A DNA stretch of 64,000 bases from Ignavibacteria bacterium (GTDB taxonomy: Bacteria > Bacteroidota > Ignavibacteria > Kapaibacteriales > UBA2268). The notes under the pieces were generated by a model, which worked only from the letters and a program-made list of their open reading frames with translations, made no database searches and was not told the origin of the DNA. The stretch spans positions 62,001 through 126,000 of the forward strand of contig JAERMQ010000006.1 of the NCBI GenBank assembly GCA_016844745.1, written 5' to 3'. Position numbers and translations under genes: made by a program. Within the stretch, counting starts at the first letter, position 1. Each line of letters opens with the position of its first letter. Positions 51,395 through 61,000 of the stretch are shown piece after piece.

Positions 51395-51734
51395 TTTTTT
51401 CCTTTTTTAGATTTTGTAATAAGTACACTGCTTTCACGATAAAGAAGGGAATATATTTTTAATTATTGTCTGAACTAGGATTTTTAGGATTTAAGGATTA
51501 CAGGATTAAAAATAATTTTTAATGGTCAAGGATTAAGGGAAAAGAGATAAAGTACGGGTATAAGTGTTTATTTATCCTTAAATCCTTAAATCCTTAAATC
51601 ATGTAAATCAAGGTTCAGACAAATTAGATAAAAAAAAAGAATCCCGTCACATTGCAGTAACCGGATTCTTCGATTTACCCCGGAATACTTACCCTCCAGT
51701 CAAGAGGAACTCTTGACTGGAGGGTAACTTCATA
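51395..51734. repeat. Foldback-like repeat region (340 bp)
   Basis: No gene seen. Arms 51466-51507 and 51570-51622 are inverted copies built of GTCTGAAC plus AGGATTTA/AAGGATT units, enclosing ~60 bp. A separate 17-bp-stem hairpin TACCCTCCAGTCAAGAG (51690-51726) stands 9 nt after the stop of the VWA gene and belongs to the GTCAAGA family. Confidence 0.8.
51690..51726 (-). terminator. Hairpin after the VWA-domain gene
   Basis: 17-bp perfect stem, 3-nt loop, just after the stop codon at 51735. No clear U-run in minus sense, so terminator function is inferred from place. Confidence 0.45.
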
Positions 51735-53645
51735 TCATTTAACAATTACTTTAATAACTTTATATTCACCGTTCGATTCTAATTTAAAGAAATATGCTCC
51801 TGCAGGTAAAGTTGACACTACGTATTCGGCTGTATAACTGCCTGCCGGAAGGTCTTTCCCGATTAAACGGTCAATTCTGCAGCCCATCGAATTATAAAGT
51901 TCGAGGTTTGCATACGCTGAATTTTTCACTGAGAAAGTTATATTGAATACATCTGAACTGGGATTTGGTTCTGCAGACAGACTAAGCCCGATTGTCTCTC
52001 CGGCAGGTCTTTCTTCAACCCCGGTTTGAATAAATCCAATACCAGAAATTGCAGTTGTGATGGGTTGTTTGCAACCTTGTGGTAAAGTATATTTTATATT
52101 AGCAGTTTTTGTACCAACATCTGAGGGAGCAAATTCAAAAGTTACATCAAGAGTTCCTTGTGGTGGTAGTGATTTTGTTGTTCCGCTTGTAATTCTGAAG
52201 TTCGAAGCATTTGTTCCCTCAACTGAAATTTGAACAATGATGGTATCAGCAGTTGTGTTAGTAAAAGCATTTTTTACAGTTTGGCTCTTCTTTTTATTTA
52301 TTTCAACAGAATCTGCTTGTTTATGTTCTGCAAGTGCAGTGCCTCCGCAATTTGTAACGAAAGTAACTGGTGCAATTGGGCAAGGGCTTTTGCCATCGTC
52401 AACAATCGAGAAGGTGACTTTTTGGGATTTCGTATCCGATGAGGCTAATTCCATTGTAAATGTCCTTTTTTCTCCTGCGTTTAATGTAAATGGAGCCGGT
52501 TGTCCACCCCAATTTCTAAGTATAATTGTATTTGGGGGTTCGAATTTTACATCATTAACCACATAGTTTGCACCAACTACTTCCAATGAAAGCGGGCGTT
52601 GTTCGCCTATTGGTTTTTCACCGAAGTAGAATTTCGAGGGAGTCATAGAGAAAGTAGTCAGGCTCGATGCAGGCGCAGTATATTGACCGGTAAAAAACGT
52701 TGCCGGATTTTTTTTGCAGGAGACCCTGAAATTTCGGGTACGTTGATTCTCATCGCAGCTTAGGGGAGCCTTCCATGTGACCTGGCATACTTTTCTATCC
52801 TGCATTTTACCTGCAACTAATTGCATATAAGAAATAAATTCTTCTTTTGTTTGTCCTGTATAAGCAATTCCTCCTGATAGATTGCTTGATTGTATTATAT
52901 TAGGGTCATGGAAGTCAACGCAGGAAACAGCTATAATTATAGTTTGGGCATCCCTTGCCGCATCTGCAATAGCTAAGGATTGAGCGTCATAAAAGCTTTG
53001 TTCCGGAGGACCATCGGTAACAAATAATAAATACCTTGCAAGGCTTTTGGGTTGATTCTTTATTAAATCGAATACATTAACATTTGAAATAAATGCTTTA
53101 TCGAATATCGTGCTTCCAACCCTTGTGCTGGATGATAATGTAGCATGTTTAAGCGCTGCCGTATCATCGGTAAAATTCAGCCAGAGTTTATTATTGTTGA
53201 CAAATTCGACCATTGCGATTTTTGTGCCATTTAGATAAAAGAGTGAGTCGATGAAGGCACAAATTCCATCGCGAACCCATTTCATCTTAGTCTCTTTCCG
53301 CCAATCGTCAGGGTCAGCTATTATGTCAAGCGATTTACTATTATCAATTAAAATAAGCACGGATACTCCGGGAGTATCTGCTTTTTCGGAACAATCAACG
53401 AATACCTCTTTCATTGGGACATCATTTTCGGAAATTTCAAAATCGGCAGGAGTCAATATATAATTATCCATTGTTCCGGATACTTCCTTGGCAAGGTAGT
53501 TGACTTTGATGGTTCTGTACGATGAATAATCGAAAGAATAAAAATATGGACCTCCAATTGAATAAACTGTTGCTCCTATATATAAGATATTAGTGAAAAA
53601 CAATACTGAAAATATTATCCCATATTTAACTAATTTGGATTTCAT
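51735..53645 (-). CDS. VWA-domain surface protein with T9SS sorting domain
   Basis: 636 aa. Signal peptide at 1-25. The von Willebrand A domain (~95-290) has a MIDAS 'VLILIDNSKSLD' (DxSxS becomes DNSKS) and 'LLFVTDGPPEQ'. Residues ~320-540 are two ASPM/Hydin-like Ig modules ('FYFGEKPIGEQRPLSLEVVG', 'FTNTTADTIIVQISVEGTNASNF', 'FEFAPSDVGTKTANIKY'). The sorting domain is 'LSLSAEPNPSSDVFNITFS' to 'SNGEYKVIKVIVK'. Probably metal-dependent protein binding at the cell surface. Confidence 0.87.
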   Translation of the reverse strand: MKSKLVKYGIIFSVLFFTNILYIGATVYSIGGPYFYSFDYSSYRTIKVNYLAKEVSGTMDNYILTPADFEISENDVPMKEVFVDCSEKADTPGVSVLILIDNSKSLDIIADPDDWRKETKMKWVRDGICAFIDSLFYLNGTKIAMVEFVNNNKLWLNFTDDTAALKHATLSSSTRVGSTIFDKAFISNVNVFDLIKNQPKSLARYLLFVTDGPPEQSFYDAQSLAIADAARDAQTIIIAVSCVDFHDPNIIQSSNLSGGIAYTGQTKEEFISYMQLVAGKMQDRKVCQVTWKAPLSCDENQRTRNFRVSCKKNPATFFTGQYTAPASSLTTFSMTPSKFYFGEKPIGEQRPLSLEVVGANYVVNDVKFEPPNTIILRNWGGQPAPFTLNAGEKRTFTMELASSDTKSQKVTFSIVDDGKSPCPIAPVTFVTNCGGTALAEHKQADSVEINKKKSQTVKNAFTNTTADTIIVQISVEGTNASNFRITSGTTKSLPPQGTLDVTFEFAPSDVGTKTANIKYTLPQGCKQPITTAISGIGFIQTGVEERPAGETIGLSLSAEPNPSSDVFNITFSVKNSAYANLELYNSMGCRIDRLIGKDLPAGSYTAEYVVSTLPAGAYFFKLESNGEYKVIKVIVK

Positions 53646-53793
53646 GTTAGCACCTTATTATTATTTAAAATATATCCCTCTATAACATTATACTATTACA
53701 AAAATAGTAATAGTATAAAATCAATTTATAGAAATAACAACTAAAAACTTGTAGTATTTGTGATTTTTCTTCTGTAATAATTATTACTACATG

Positions 53794-54471
53794 TCAGAAT
53801 TTTCCGAATTTGAAAACCAAACCGCCTGATAAGCCGCTTAAATCAGAGTTTCCCAATTTCCATAGTTCCACTCCGTAAATCAACCTGTAATTTATTCCAA
53901 ATTCCAACCTGAAAGCTTTTGTGATATTCAAATCAACTCCAATACCAGGTTGAAGTATTGCAAAGGCAGATGATTCCAATGACCTGTCAGCCATAAAATC
54001 ATTATTGTTCCTGTTGGAAATTGTATAGGTAGCTCCACCAGCGCCAACCAATAGATTTACTGTGAAATGTACCAATTTTTCTGATGAATTGATGTATTCA
54101 AGTATTAAACCTCCCCATCCGGCGCGTAGGTAAACAGTCTTGTTGGTATCCGCTAAATTATAAAGTTGTTGCCTATTTTTGGATTCTTTCCAATAATCCT
54201 TTATTTCATGGTTTGTGACTAATCCCCAGCCACCGCCGCCAATAGAGAAGGAGCTATTTATTATCCAGCCACCCCTTCCGCCAACCATCAAGCCTAATTC
54301 ATTTTTAATATTTGAAATCTGGATTTCAGGTCCGCCATAGCCACCACTCTTAATTTCATCTATATTAAATAATGTCTGGTCTTGTTTATTAGTTTCATCA
54401 CCCTTAAGGCTTGGTGAAAAGAAAATAAAAAATATAGAAATTGAAACTATTGTGATTAATATCTTATACAT
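53794..54471 (-). CDS. Outer-membrane beta-barrel-like protein
   Basis: 225 aa from ATG 54471, 5 nt after AAAAAAGGAGAAAAT; the track start is 12 codons earlier. Signal peptide 'ILITIVSISIFFIFFSPSLKG'. Alternating hydrophobic strands with Gly/aromatic pattern ('GLMVGGRGGWIINSSFSIGGGGWGLVTNHEI', 'FTVNLLVGAGGATYTIS', 'FRLEFGINYRLIYGVELW') and a terminal 'GLSGGLVFKFGKF' ending in an aromatic residue fit a small 8-stranded barrel. TAAATTTG box at 54505-54512 lies 33 nt upstream. Function unknown. Confidence 0.7.
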   Translation of the reverse strand: MYKILITIVSISIFFIFFSPSLKGDETNKQDQTLFNIDEIKSGGYGGPEIQISNIKNELGLMVGGRGGWIINSSFSIGGGGWGLVTNHEIKDYWKESKNRQQLYNLADTNKTVYLRAGWGGLILEYINSSEKLVHFTVNLLVGAGGATYTISNRNNNDFMADRSLESSAFAILQPGIGVDLNITKAFRLEFGINYRLIYGVELWKLGNSDLSGLSGGLVFKFGKF

Positions 54472-54584
54472 AATTTTCTCCTTTTTTAATTTATTTATAA
54501 ACTCCAAATTTACAAAATTTAAACATTCCAGATTTTATCAAAGATTGAAATAATAATAAATTATAAGTTCTCTCTAAAGAGCAT

Positions 54585-54680
54585 TTTTGGTGAAAATTAC
54601 ATTCCAAAATCGGAATTTTGGAATGAGCGATAACAAGGACTTTCTAATTCCAAAGTTGTACTTTGGAATTCAATTTTTGA
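54585..54680. repeat. Double-hairpin repeat element, copy 2 (reverse orientation)
   Basis: Hairpins at 54600-54625 (CATTCCAAAAT stem) and 54646-54670 (AATTCCAAAGT stem). The order is the reverse complement of copy 1 at 11468-11575, and the ~20-bp spacer and flank also match. Followed at 54692-54709 by TTTTTCAACAGGCTCTT, also seen at the end of the 61823-61952 element. Confidence 0.8.
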
Positions 54681-54748
54681 TTTTAGATAGGTCTTTTTCA
54701 ACAGGCTCTTAGTTATATTTTGACTATTAATTCAGTGTATTCCAATTA

Positions 54749-55366
54749 TTAAAAGCTGCCTAATTGCATTGAAAACAGAGCAACGATACCATTAAAAATT
54801 GATTCGTCAAACGTAGTAGGACCTAATTTATATACAATCCCAGGCATGATACGGTAGCCACCACCAAAGGAAATACGAAACCACGAATTAATATTCAATC
54901 CTGCTGATAATATAGGTTCAATAACAAGGTTGTTTTTACTTCCAAAGTCGGGTTCATAAAAAGAACCGTCGGGCTTTCGGGTAGTAAGGGCAAATTTTAG
55001 ATTACCATAACCGATTATTCCCGATATTGAATAATAGAGTATATCCTGAGGATTAAAAATATATTCAAATTCGAGCGAATAATAATTGAATTCCAAATGA
55101 GGTTTTTTGTTCGTAGCTTCATCAATATATTCCGTCGATAAATCAGAACCGGTAAGGTTATACAATCCTAAGCCGAATGAAAAATTCTTACGATATATAG
55201 CATTAAATCGAGCGCCAAACATAGTAGAAAATTCATTTTTAAACAGGGTAGGTTTGAATATTGCGGAGCCATTGAAGGCAATATTTTTAGCCGGCATTGG
55301 GTGTTCTTCTGCGAAAACAGGCAGACAACCAAGGAAAAATAATAATATTATAATAAAATGCTTCAC
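54749..55366 (-). CDS. Outer-membrane beta-barrel-like protein, second
   Basis: 205 aa from GTG 55366. The longer track ORF reads back through the 3' end of ugd; the GTG follows the ugd stop by 11 nt and starts a signal peptide 'KHFIIILLFFLGCLPVFAEE'. The mature part has strand-like alternation ('FSFGLGLYNLTGSDLS', 'FNYYSLEFEYIF', 'LYYSISGIIGYGNLKF', 'WFRISFGGGYRIMPGIVY') and ends 'MQLGSF' with terminal Phe. Similar in size to its neighbour and probably co-transcribed with ugd. Function unknown. Confidence 0.7.
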   Translation of the reverse strand: MKHFIIILLFFLGCLPVFAEEHPMPAKNIAFNGSAIFKPTLFKNEFSTMFGARFNAIYRKNFSFGLGLYNLTGSDLSTEYIDEATNKKPHLEFNYYSLEFEYIFNPQDILYYSISGIIGYGNLKFALTTRKPDGSFYEPDFGSKNNLVIEPILSAGLNINSWFRISFGGGYRIMPGIVYKLGPTTFDESIFNGIVALFSMQLGSF

Positions 55367-55377
55367 ATAATAAAAAG

Positions 55378-56718
55378 TTACTTTGCTAAAACAGTCCTCC
55401 TGCCAACGCAATGATATTCGATTCCATGCTTTTCCATTTCGTCGAGGGCATATAAATTTCTTCCGTCGAAAAGCAAAGGTTGTGTCATAAGAGATTTTAA
55501 CTTTTTGAAATCGGGAGTCCTGAATACGTTCCATTCCGTAACTATTATTAATGCACTTGCATTAGCAAGACAATCATACATATTTTTTGAATAAGATATT
55601 TTATTACTATAATGTAAACGGGTATTTGCCGCAGCTTCAGGGTCGTAAGCGGCAACCGATGCTCCTTTCTCGAGTAATCTGTCAATAACGGTGAATGCCG
55701 GGGCTTCGCGGATATCGTCCGTATTCGGTTTGAACGCTAATCCCCAAATAGCAAAGCGAAGATTTTGAATATTTCCGTTGAACCGTTTGAATATTTTTTC
55801 CATAAATGAATTGATTTGCAATTTATTTGTTTCGTAAGCAGTTTTTATAATCCTCAGGTTAATGCCCTGCTCTTCTCCCGAATAAATAAGAGCGCGGACA
55901 TCTTTAGGAAAACATGAACCACCGAAACCAATTCCGGCGAATAAGAAACGTTTTCCGATACGACTGTCGGAACCCATTCCGATTCTGACACTTTCAATAT
56001 CAGCACCGACAGCACTACAATATCCCGATAAATCATTCATGAAAGAAATTTTTGTTGCTAAGAACGAATTCGAAGCGTATTTGGTTACTTCGGCACTTTT
56101 AATATCCATAACATGGATAGGATTACCACTACGTACAAAAGGAAGATAAAGTTCCCGCATCACTTCTTCGACATATTTACTTGTAGTCCCGATAACTACT
56201 CTTTCCGGTTTCATCGAATCGTCAACAGCAAATCCCTCCCTCAAAAATTCAGGATTACTTGCAACTTCAATCGGAGCATCCGGTAGTATTTTCTTAAATA
56301 TTGAAAGTACTTTTTCAGCAGTACCAACGGGAACAGTACTTTTATTGACAATTATTTTATTGTCAGTTAAGTTATTGGTTTTGTAGATACCGGCTATTTT
56401 TTCCGAAACTTCCAGAACGTGGCTTAAATCAGCGGAACCATCCTCGTTTGGGGGTGTCGGAAGGCAAAGGAATATAAGGTTTGATGGAATTACACTTTTT
56501 TCGAGGTCAGTGGTGAAATGCAATCTTTCTTCATTTACATTTTGCTTAATTAGATAATCCAGTCCCGGTTCAAAAATCGGACAGATGCCGTTGTTTAATT
56601 TACTAATTTTGTCAGTATCAATATCGACACAAATTACATTATTTCCAGTTGCTGCAAAGCATGTACCGGTGACCAGACCAACATAGCCCGTACCGATAAC
56701 TGCAATGTTATAAGACAT
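55378..56718 (-). CDS. ugd: UDP-glucose 6-dehydrogenase
   Basis: 446 aa. Oxidises UDP-glucose twice to UDP-glucuronate with NAD. N-terminal Rossmann 'IAVIGTGYVGLVTGTCFAATG', 'IFLCLPTPPNEDG', 'NKSTVPVGTAEKV', 'ASNPEFLREGFAVDD'. Catalytic Cys in 'GIGFGGSCFPKDVRALI' (~261). C-terminal domain 'IWGLAFKPNTDDIREAPA'. Normal length. Starts 31 nt after the regulator gene and ends 11 nt before the outer-membrane protein gene, so the three likely share a transcript. Confidence 0.95.
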   Translation of the reverse strand: MSYNIAVIGTGYVGLVTGTCFAATGNNVICVDIDTDKISKLNNGICPIFEPGLDYLIKQNVNEERLHFTTDLEKSVIPSNLIFLCLPTPPNEDGSADLSHVLEVSEKIAGIYKTNNLTDNKIIVNKSTVPVGTAEKVLSIFKKILPDAPIEVASNPEFLREGFAVDDSMKPERVVIGTTSKYVEEVMRELYLPFVRSGNPIHVMDIKSAEVTKYASNSFLATKISFMNDLSGYCSAVGADIESVRIGMGSDSRIGKRFLFAGIGFGGSCFPKDVRALIYSGEEQGINLRIIKTAYETNKLQINSFMEKIFKRFNGNIQNLRFAIWGLAFKPNTDDIREAPAFTVIDRLLEKGASVAAYDPEAAANTRLHYSNKISYSKNMYDCLANASALIIVTEWNVFRTPDFKKLKSLMTQPLLFDGRNLYALDEMEKHGIEYHCVGRRTVLAK

Positions 56719-56749
56719 GACGCTCCTTTGTTTTTAGGTTCAAATATTA

Positions 56750-57856
56750 TTAAAAAGTAAAATTTGATTTTTTTGTATCAACAGGTAAACTAACTGTAAA
56801 TACCGTAGTCTTATCATCCGGTGCAGTAATAGCTAAATTACCTTTAAAACACTCAATAATTTTAAAAACGATTGCTAATCCGAGTCCGATTCCTTGCTGT
56901 TCAAAAGTTTTAGGCAAGTCCGAATCAAATGATAAAATTGATTTGATATGGCTTGAAGAAATAGCTTTTCCTTTACTTGTCACCGAAATTTTAGTAAAGC
57001 CTCTGTCGATATTATTAAAAATAAGTACTTCGGTGTTACTATCTGAATATTTGAAGGCATTATCGATAAGCTCTTCAATTATTTTAGTTAGAAGTTCCGA
57101 TGGTATTTGGATTGGACAATCGGTTATATTTATTTTAATATCCTGCAATCTGCCGTACTCCATTGCAATGGAAAAAGCAGCTTCCTGAATAACAAAAGCA
57201 ACGTTATCGACAATGCTGATGTATTCTTTCTCAGGGCAGATACTATAGTTATTAAATTTAATAAAATAGATATAATTGTTTATCACTCTTAATAATTTCT
57301 TACCAGAGAAATTAATATATTCACTCATCATAACAAGATCACTTTTGGATAAATCGTTTGTTTTTTCCAGCATGATTTGCGAAAAACCGAGAATACTAAA
57401 AAGGGGAGAACGAACTTCAAATGGTAAGGAGTTGGAAATTGATTTTGTCAACTCATCTATTTTTGCGGTATAAATCTGTTTAAGCATCAAAGATTTGCTG
57501 ATTCTGGACTTAACGGCATTCAATATTTCAGAATTTTTATATGGTTTTACAATATAATCGTCTGCACCGGAATCCATGCCATAACGATGACCGTTTTTGT
57601 CGGAAATGGCTGTCAGGAAAATAAACGGTGTATCAAAAAGGTCAGGATTTTGCCGGATGCTTTTCAGAACGTCATATCCGCTATATTCAGGCATAAGAAT
57701 ATCACAAATAATTAAATCGGGTTTATTCTGTAAAGCTCGCTCAATACCTATTCTGCCGTTATTGGCAGAAACTACATAATAACCGCTATCCTCGAGCATT
57801 TCGATAAGATTTTCCAAAACTAAAATATCGTCTTCGATTACTAAAATTTTATACAT
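56750..57856 (-). CDS. Response regulator receiver fused to a degenerate histidine-kinase module
   Basis: 368 aa from ATG 57856; the track TTG is 4 codons upstream. The receiver domain (1-120) is intact: 'ILVIEDD', phosphoacceptor D52 in 'DLIICDILMPEYSGYDV', K104 in 'DDYIVKPY'. It is followed by a HisKA-like helix pair in which the phospho-His is replaced: 'SISNSLPFEVRSPLFSILGFSQ' has F146 where family members have H. The ATPase domain keeps an N-box (N266, 'ELIDNAFKYS') and 'GIGLGLAI', but the G1 box DxGxG reads 'VTSKGKAIS'. Likely not a working kinase; a phosphorylation-gated output is possible. Next to a full histidine kinase. Confidence 0.85.
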   Translation of the reverse strand: MYKILVIEDDILVLENLIEMLEDSGYYVVSANNGRIGIERALQNKPDLIICDILMPEYSGYDVLKSIRQNPDLFDTPFIFLTAISDKNGHRYGMDSGADDYIVKPYKNSEILNAVKSRISKSLMLKQIYTAKIDELTKSISNSLPFEVRSPLFSILGFSQIMLEKTNDLSKSDLVMMSEYINFSGKKLLRVINNYIYFIKFNNYSICPEKEYISIVDNVAFVIQEAAFSIAMEYGRLQDIKINITDCPIQIPSELLTKIIEELIDNAFKYSDSNTEVLIFNNIDRGFTKISVTSKGKAISSSHIKSILSFDSDLPKTFEQQGIGLGLAIVFKIIECFKGNLAITAPDDKTTVFTVSLPVDTKKSNFTF

Positions 57857-57878
57857 TAAACACCTCAATTTAATTGAT

Positions 57879-58037
57879 AATGGTCAATGGTCAATGGTTA
57901 ATGGTCAATGGTTAATGGTTAATGGTCAATGGTCAATGAAAAAAATTATGAATTATGAGATTTAATCCAATAATCCTTTAATCCTAAAAATCTTAATTCT
58001 GACAATTTTCATTTACCATTTACCATTGACAATTGAC
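57879..58037. repeat. Foldback-like heptamer element between two signalling genes
   Basis: TGGTCAA/TGGTTAA array at 57879-57938 and opposite arm CATTTACCATTTACCATTGA.. at 58010-58037, with AATCCTTTAATCC and TTCTGACAATT words between. In minus sense the array after the kinase stop reads TGGTAAATGG and the one before the regulator start reads TTGACCATT. The right arm includes the last codons of the kinase ('IVNGKW'). Confidence 0.85.
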
Positions 58038-61000
58038 TTCGGAATTTTTACTGAAAATTTACTTCCTTTGTTCAATATCGTCTCTATGTTTAATTCTCCG
58101 CCAAGCTGATCGATAGCTGATTTAACAATTGATAACCCCAGTCCGGTTCCGGAAATTGTACCAACATTCTTACACCTGAAGAAAGGTTGAAGAATATTGG
58201 AAATCTCTTCGTCGGGTATTCCCATACCATTATCAATTACATCAATCAAGACATTTTCTTTTTCACTATTTACAATTATTGTAATGTCGGAATAAGCAGG
58301 AGAATATTTGATTGCATTTGATAATAAATTGCTAAAAATATGATGAAATAATTTAATATCAGTCTTAATCATAAGTTGTGAAGGAGCATGTACCTTAATG
58401 ATGTGATTGTTTTTATCGGTAGATTTATGTTCGTTTGTTATATTGTTACAAATTGCCGAAACATCAATTTTAGTCTGCTCTAAAGGTATTTGGCGCTCTT
58501 CCAATCTGCCAATAGCAAGAACATCATCGATAAGACTAACCAGAGTTTCAATTGAAACCTGGATTTTATAAATATGATTCCGGAATCTTTCTTCAATGTT
58601 CACCGGTAAATGTTCACCGGTAAATGTTCCTGAATGGAATTCAGGGTTACGTAACCCTGAATTCCATTCAGGTAAATGGTTAACGGTTAATGAATTATAA
58701 ACAGTGTTAATTGACGGTTGCTCATCAACATTTGATTTTTGCTCATCAACATTTGATTTTTGCTCATCAACATTTGATTTTTGCTCATCAACATTTGATT
58801 TTTGCTCATGAACAATTGATGATTGTTCATTACTTGTTGCAAGTACCTTGCTAAAGAGAGAAGAAAGGAGTTCGGATGACGAGTAAATTACAGATAACGG
58901 AGTCCTGTATTCGTGTGACACGACCGAGATAAAGCGTGATTTCAACTCACCTAACTCTTTTTCCCTTTGATAAGCACGAGTTACTTCTTCTTCAATTATT
59001 TTCATTTCTGTTATATCTGTTGCAATATGAAGTACGACGATTGATGAATCAATCCATTTAATATATCTCTCATTGATTTGATACCATCTTCCGTTATTAT
59101 TATTGAAATAATCCCACTTGCTGATTTCCCCAAAACTGATATATTTTTCATCAGTAAATTTCAGGCAGTAAGTACATTCGCCTGACGAGCTTGGAAAAAG
59201 TGTTTCCCAGCATTTCTTTTCGGAAGAACCTGGAAAAGTATTTAAATAAGCTTCATTACAAAAGATTATATCCAATGTATCCCTTTTAGAGACTAAAACA
59301 AGAGAGGTTAATCCATCTAATACTGTTAGTAATCTTTCATGGGAATTTGTAAGCTGGATATTTGAGTCTGTTAATTTATCATTTAATATAGCCAGTTGTA
59401 ATGCATCTTCCTGTATTTGAATCCTTGATTCTTTTAATGCTTCTTCTGCAATTTTCCTATCGGTTATATCAATCAGAACTAAAAGGTAAGATGGGATGGA
59501 ATTATAATAAAATTGAACGGCTCTTGCAAATATATATTTTTTATTATTGGCAAAATCGTAAAGTTCTACTTCATTTTCAAATTTTAAGCTAAATTCATTT
59601 TCAAATTTGGAATTTGCTATACTTAGAGATAAATCAAAAAAAGATACCATATTTTCAATTAAATCTTGAATGGTTTGGTTAGAGTTCAATTCAGGAATAT
59701 CATATCCCAAAATATCTGTTAATGTTGAATTGGAATAGACGATATTTCCATTCTGAATAAGTAATATAATATCGGGAATTGTATCAAGAAGTATTTGAAG
59801 GTTGCGTTCACTTTCTTCGAGTTGAGCAGTTCTCTGTGTTACTTTTATTTCAAGTGTTTCATTGAGAGCTTTTAGCTTGTCATCGGCAATTTTTAATTCT
59901 GTAATATTTTTACCTATTCCAATAATTGTTAATGAATTTTCAGGAAGATTAATCGATGGTGATAAGGTCCATGCAATCCAATTAATTTGATTATCGAATA
60001 TTATTCTCTGTTCCAGGTATTTGTGATTCTGTTGAATAGTAAGGTGATTTAAAGCGGTTCGGATTAAAGCTTGTTCATCGTGAAGTGTATAATCCAATAA
60101 ATTAAGATTGGACTGATTTGCTATTTCAATATGGAAGAATTTAAAAAATGAAGGGCTTGCATAAAGTATTCTGCCGGTATTATCTAATTTAATAATTATA
60201 TCGGATTGATTTTCGACCAATAAACGATACTTTTCCTCATTGATTTTAAGAAGCCGGTTGTATTTTAGTTTTGTCCTGAAGTTAAAGTAAATTATTGAAA
60301 TTAGTATTGTTACTATTAAAAGTATAATAGCTAATGATGATATAATTATTTGCTGGTTTTGAATTTTTAAATCACTTTTAGCAAGCTCCTCTTCAAACTC
60401 TACTTTCATTTTAGAAATTTCAGATTTCTTACTATCGGCATCAAGGGATTCTTTATATAAGGAGTATAACCTAATGTATTCATAAGAATTTTTGTAATCA
60501 TTCATTTCCTTATATAGTTCAGCAAGAAGATAGTATCCCCTGGATATCAGTTCATAATTATTCACAAGTAGGGCTTCGGAAATTCCTTTTTTGAAATAGC
60601 TTATTGCATTGGGTAAATCCTTTAAACGAAGATATGATGTTCCAATATTAAGCATAGAACTAATTATAAGGTCTTTAAAACCCAGTTCTACTCTATACTG
60701 ATAGGCTAATAGATTATATTTAAGAGAATTTTGTAAATCTTTTTGAATATAAAAGACATTTGCTAATTTAGAATAAACATCACCTTTTAATGTATTTATT
60801 GAGTCATTCTCGGTCAATTTGGCAGCTTGTGTATATGTTTCCAATACAAGTTTCATATCAGGATTTGGTGATTTTAAAAATAGATCGCCTTTAATAATTA
60901 GAAACCATGATTTCATAGCATTACTATTACATTTATTAGCCAAATCAAATCCTTTTAAAAGATATTCATCAACATGTTTAGGTTCATTTAATAATAAGAA

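Noticed and set aside
55367-55534. 56-residue N-terminal extension of the outer-membrane protein ORF
   Set aside because: It overlaps the 3' end of ugd in another frame. The GTG at 55366 starts a proper signal peptide right after the ugd stop.
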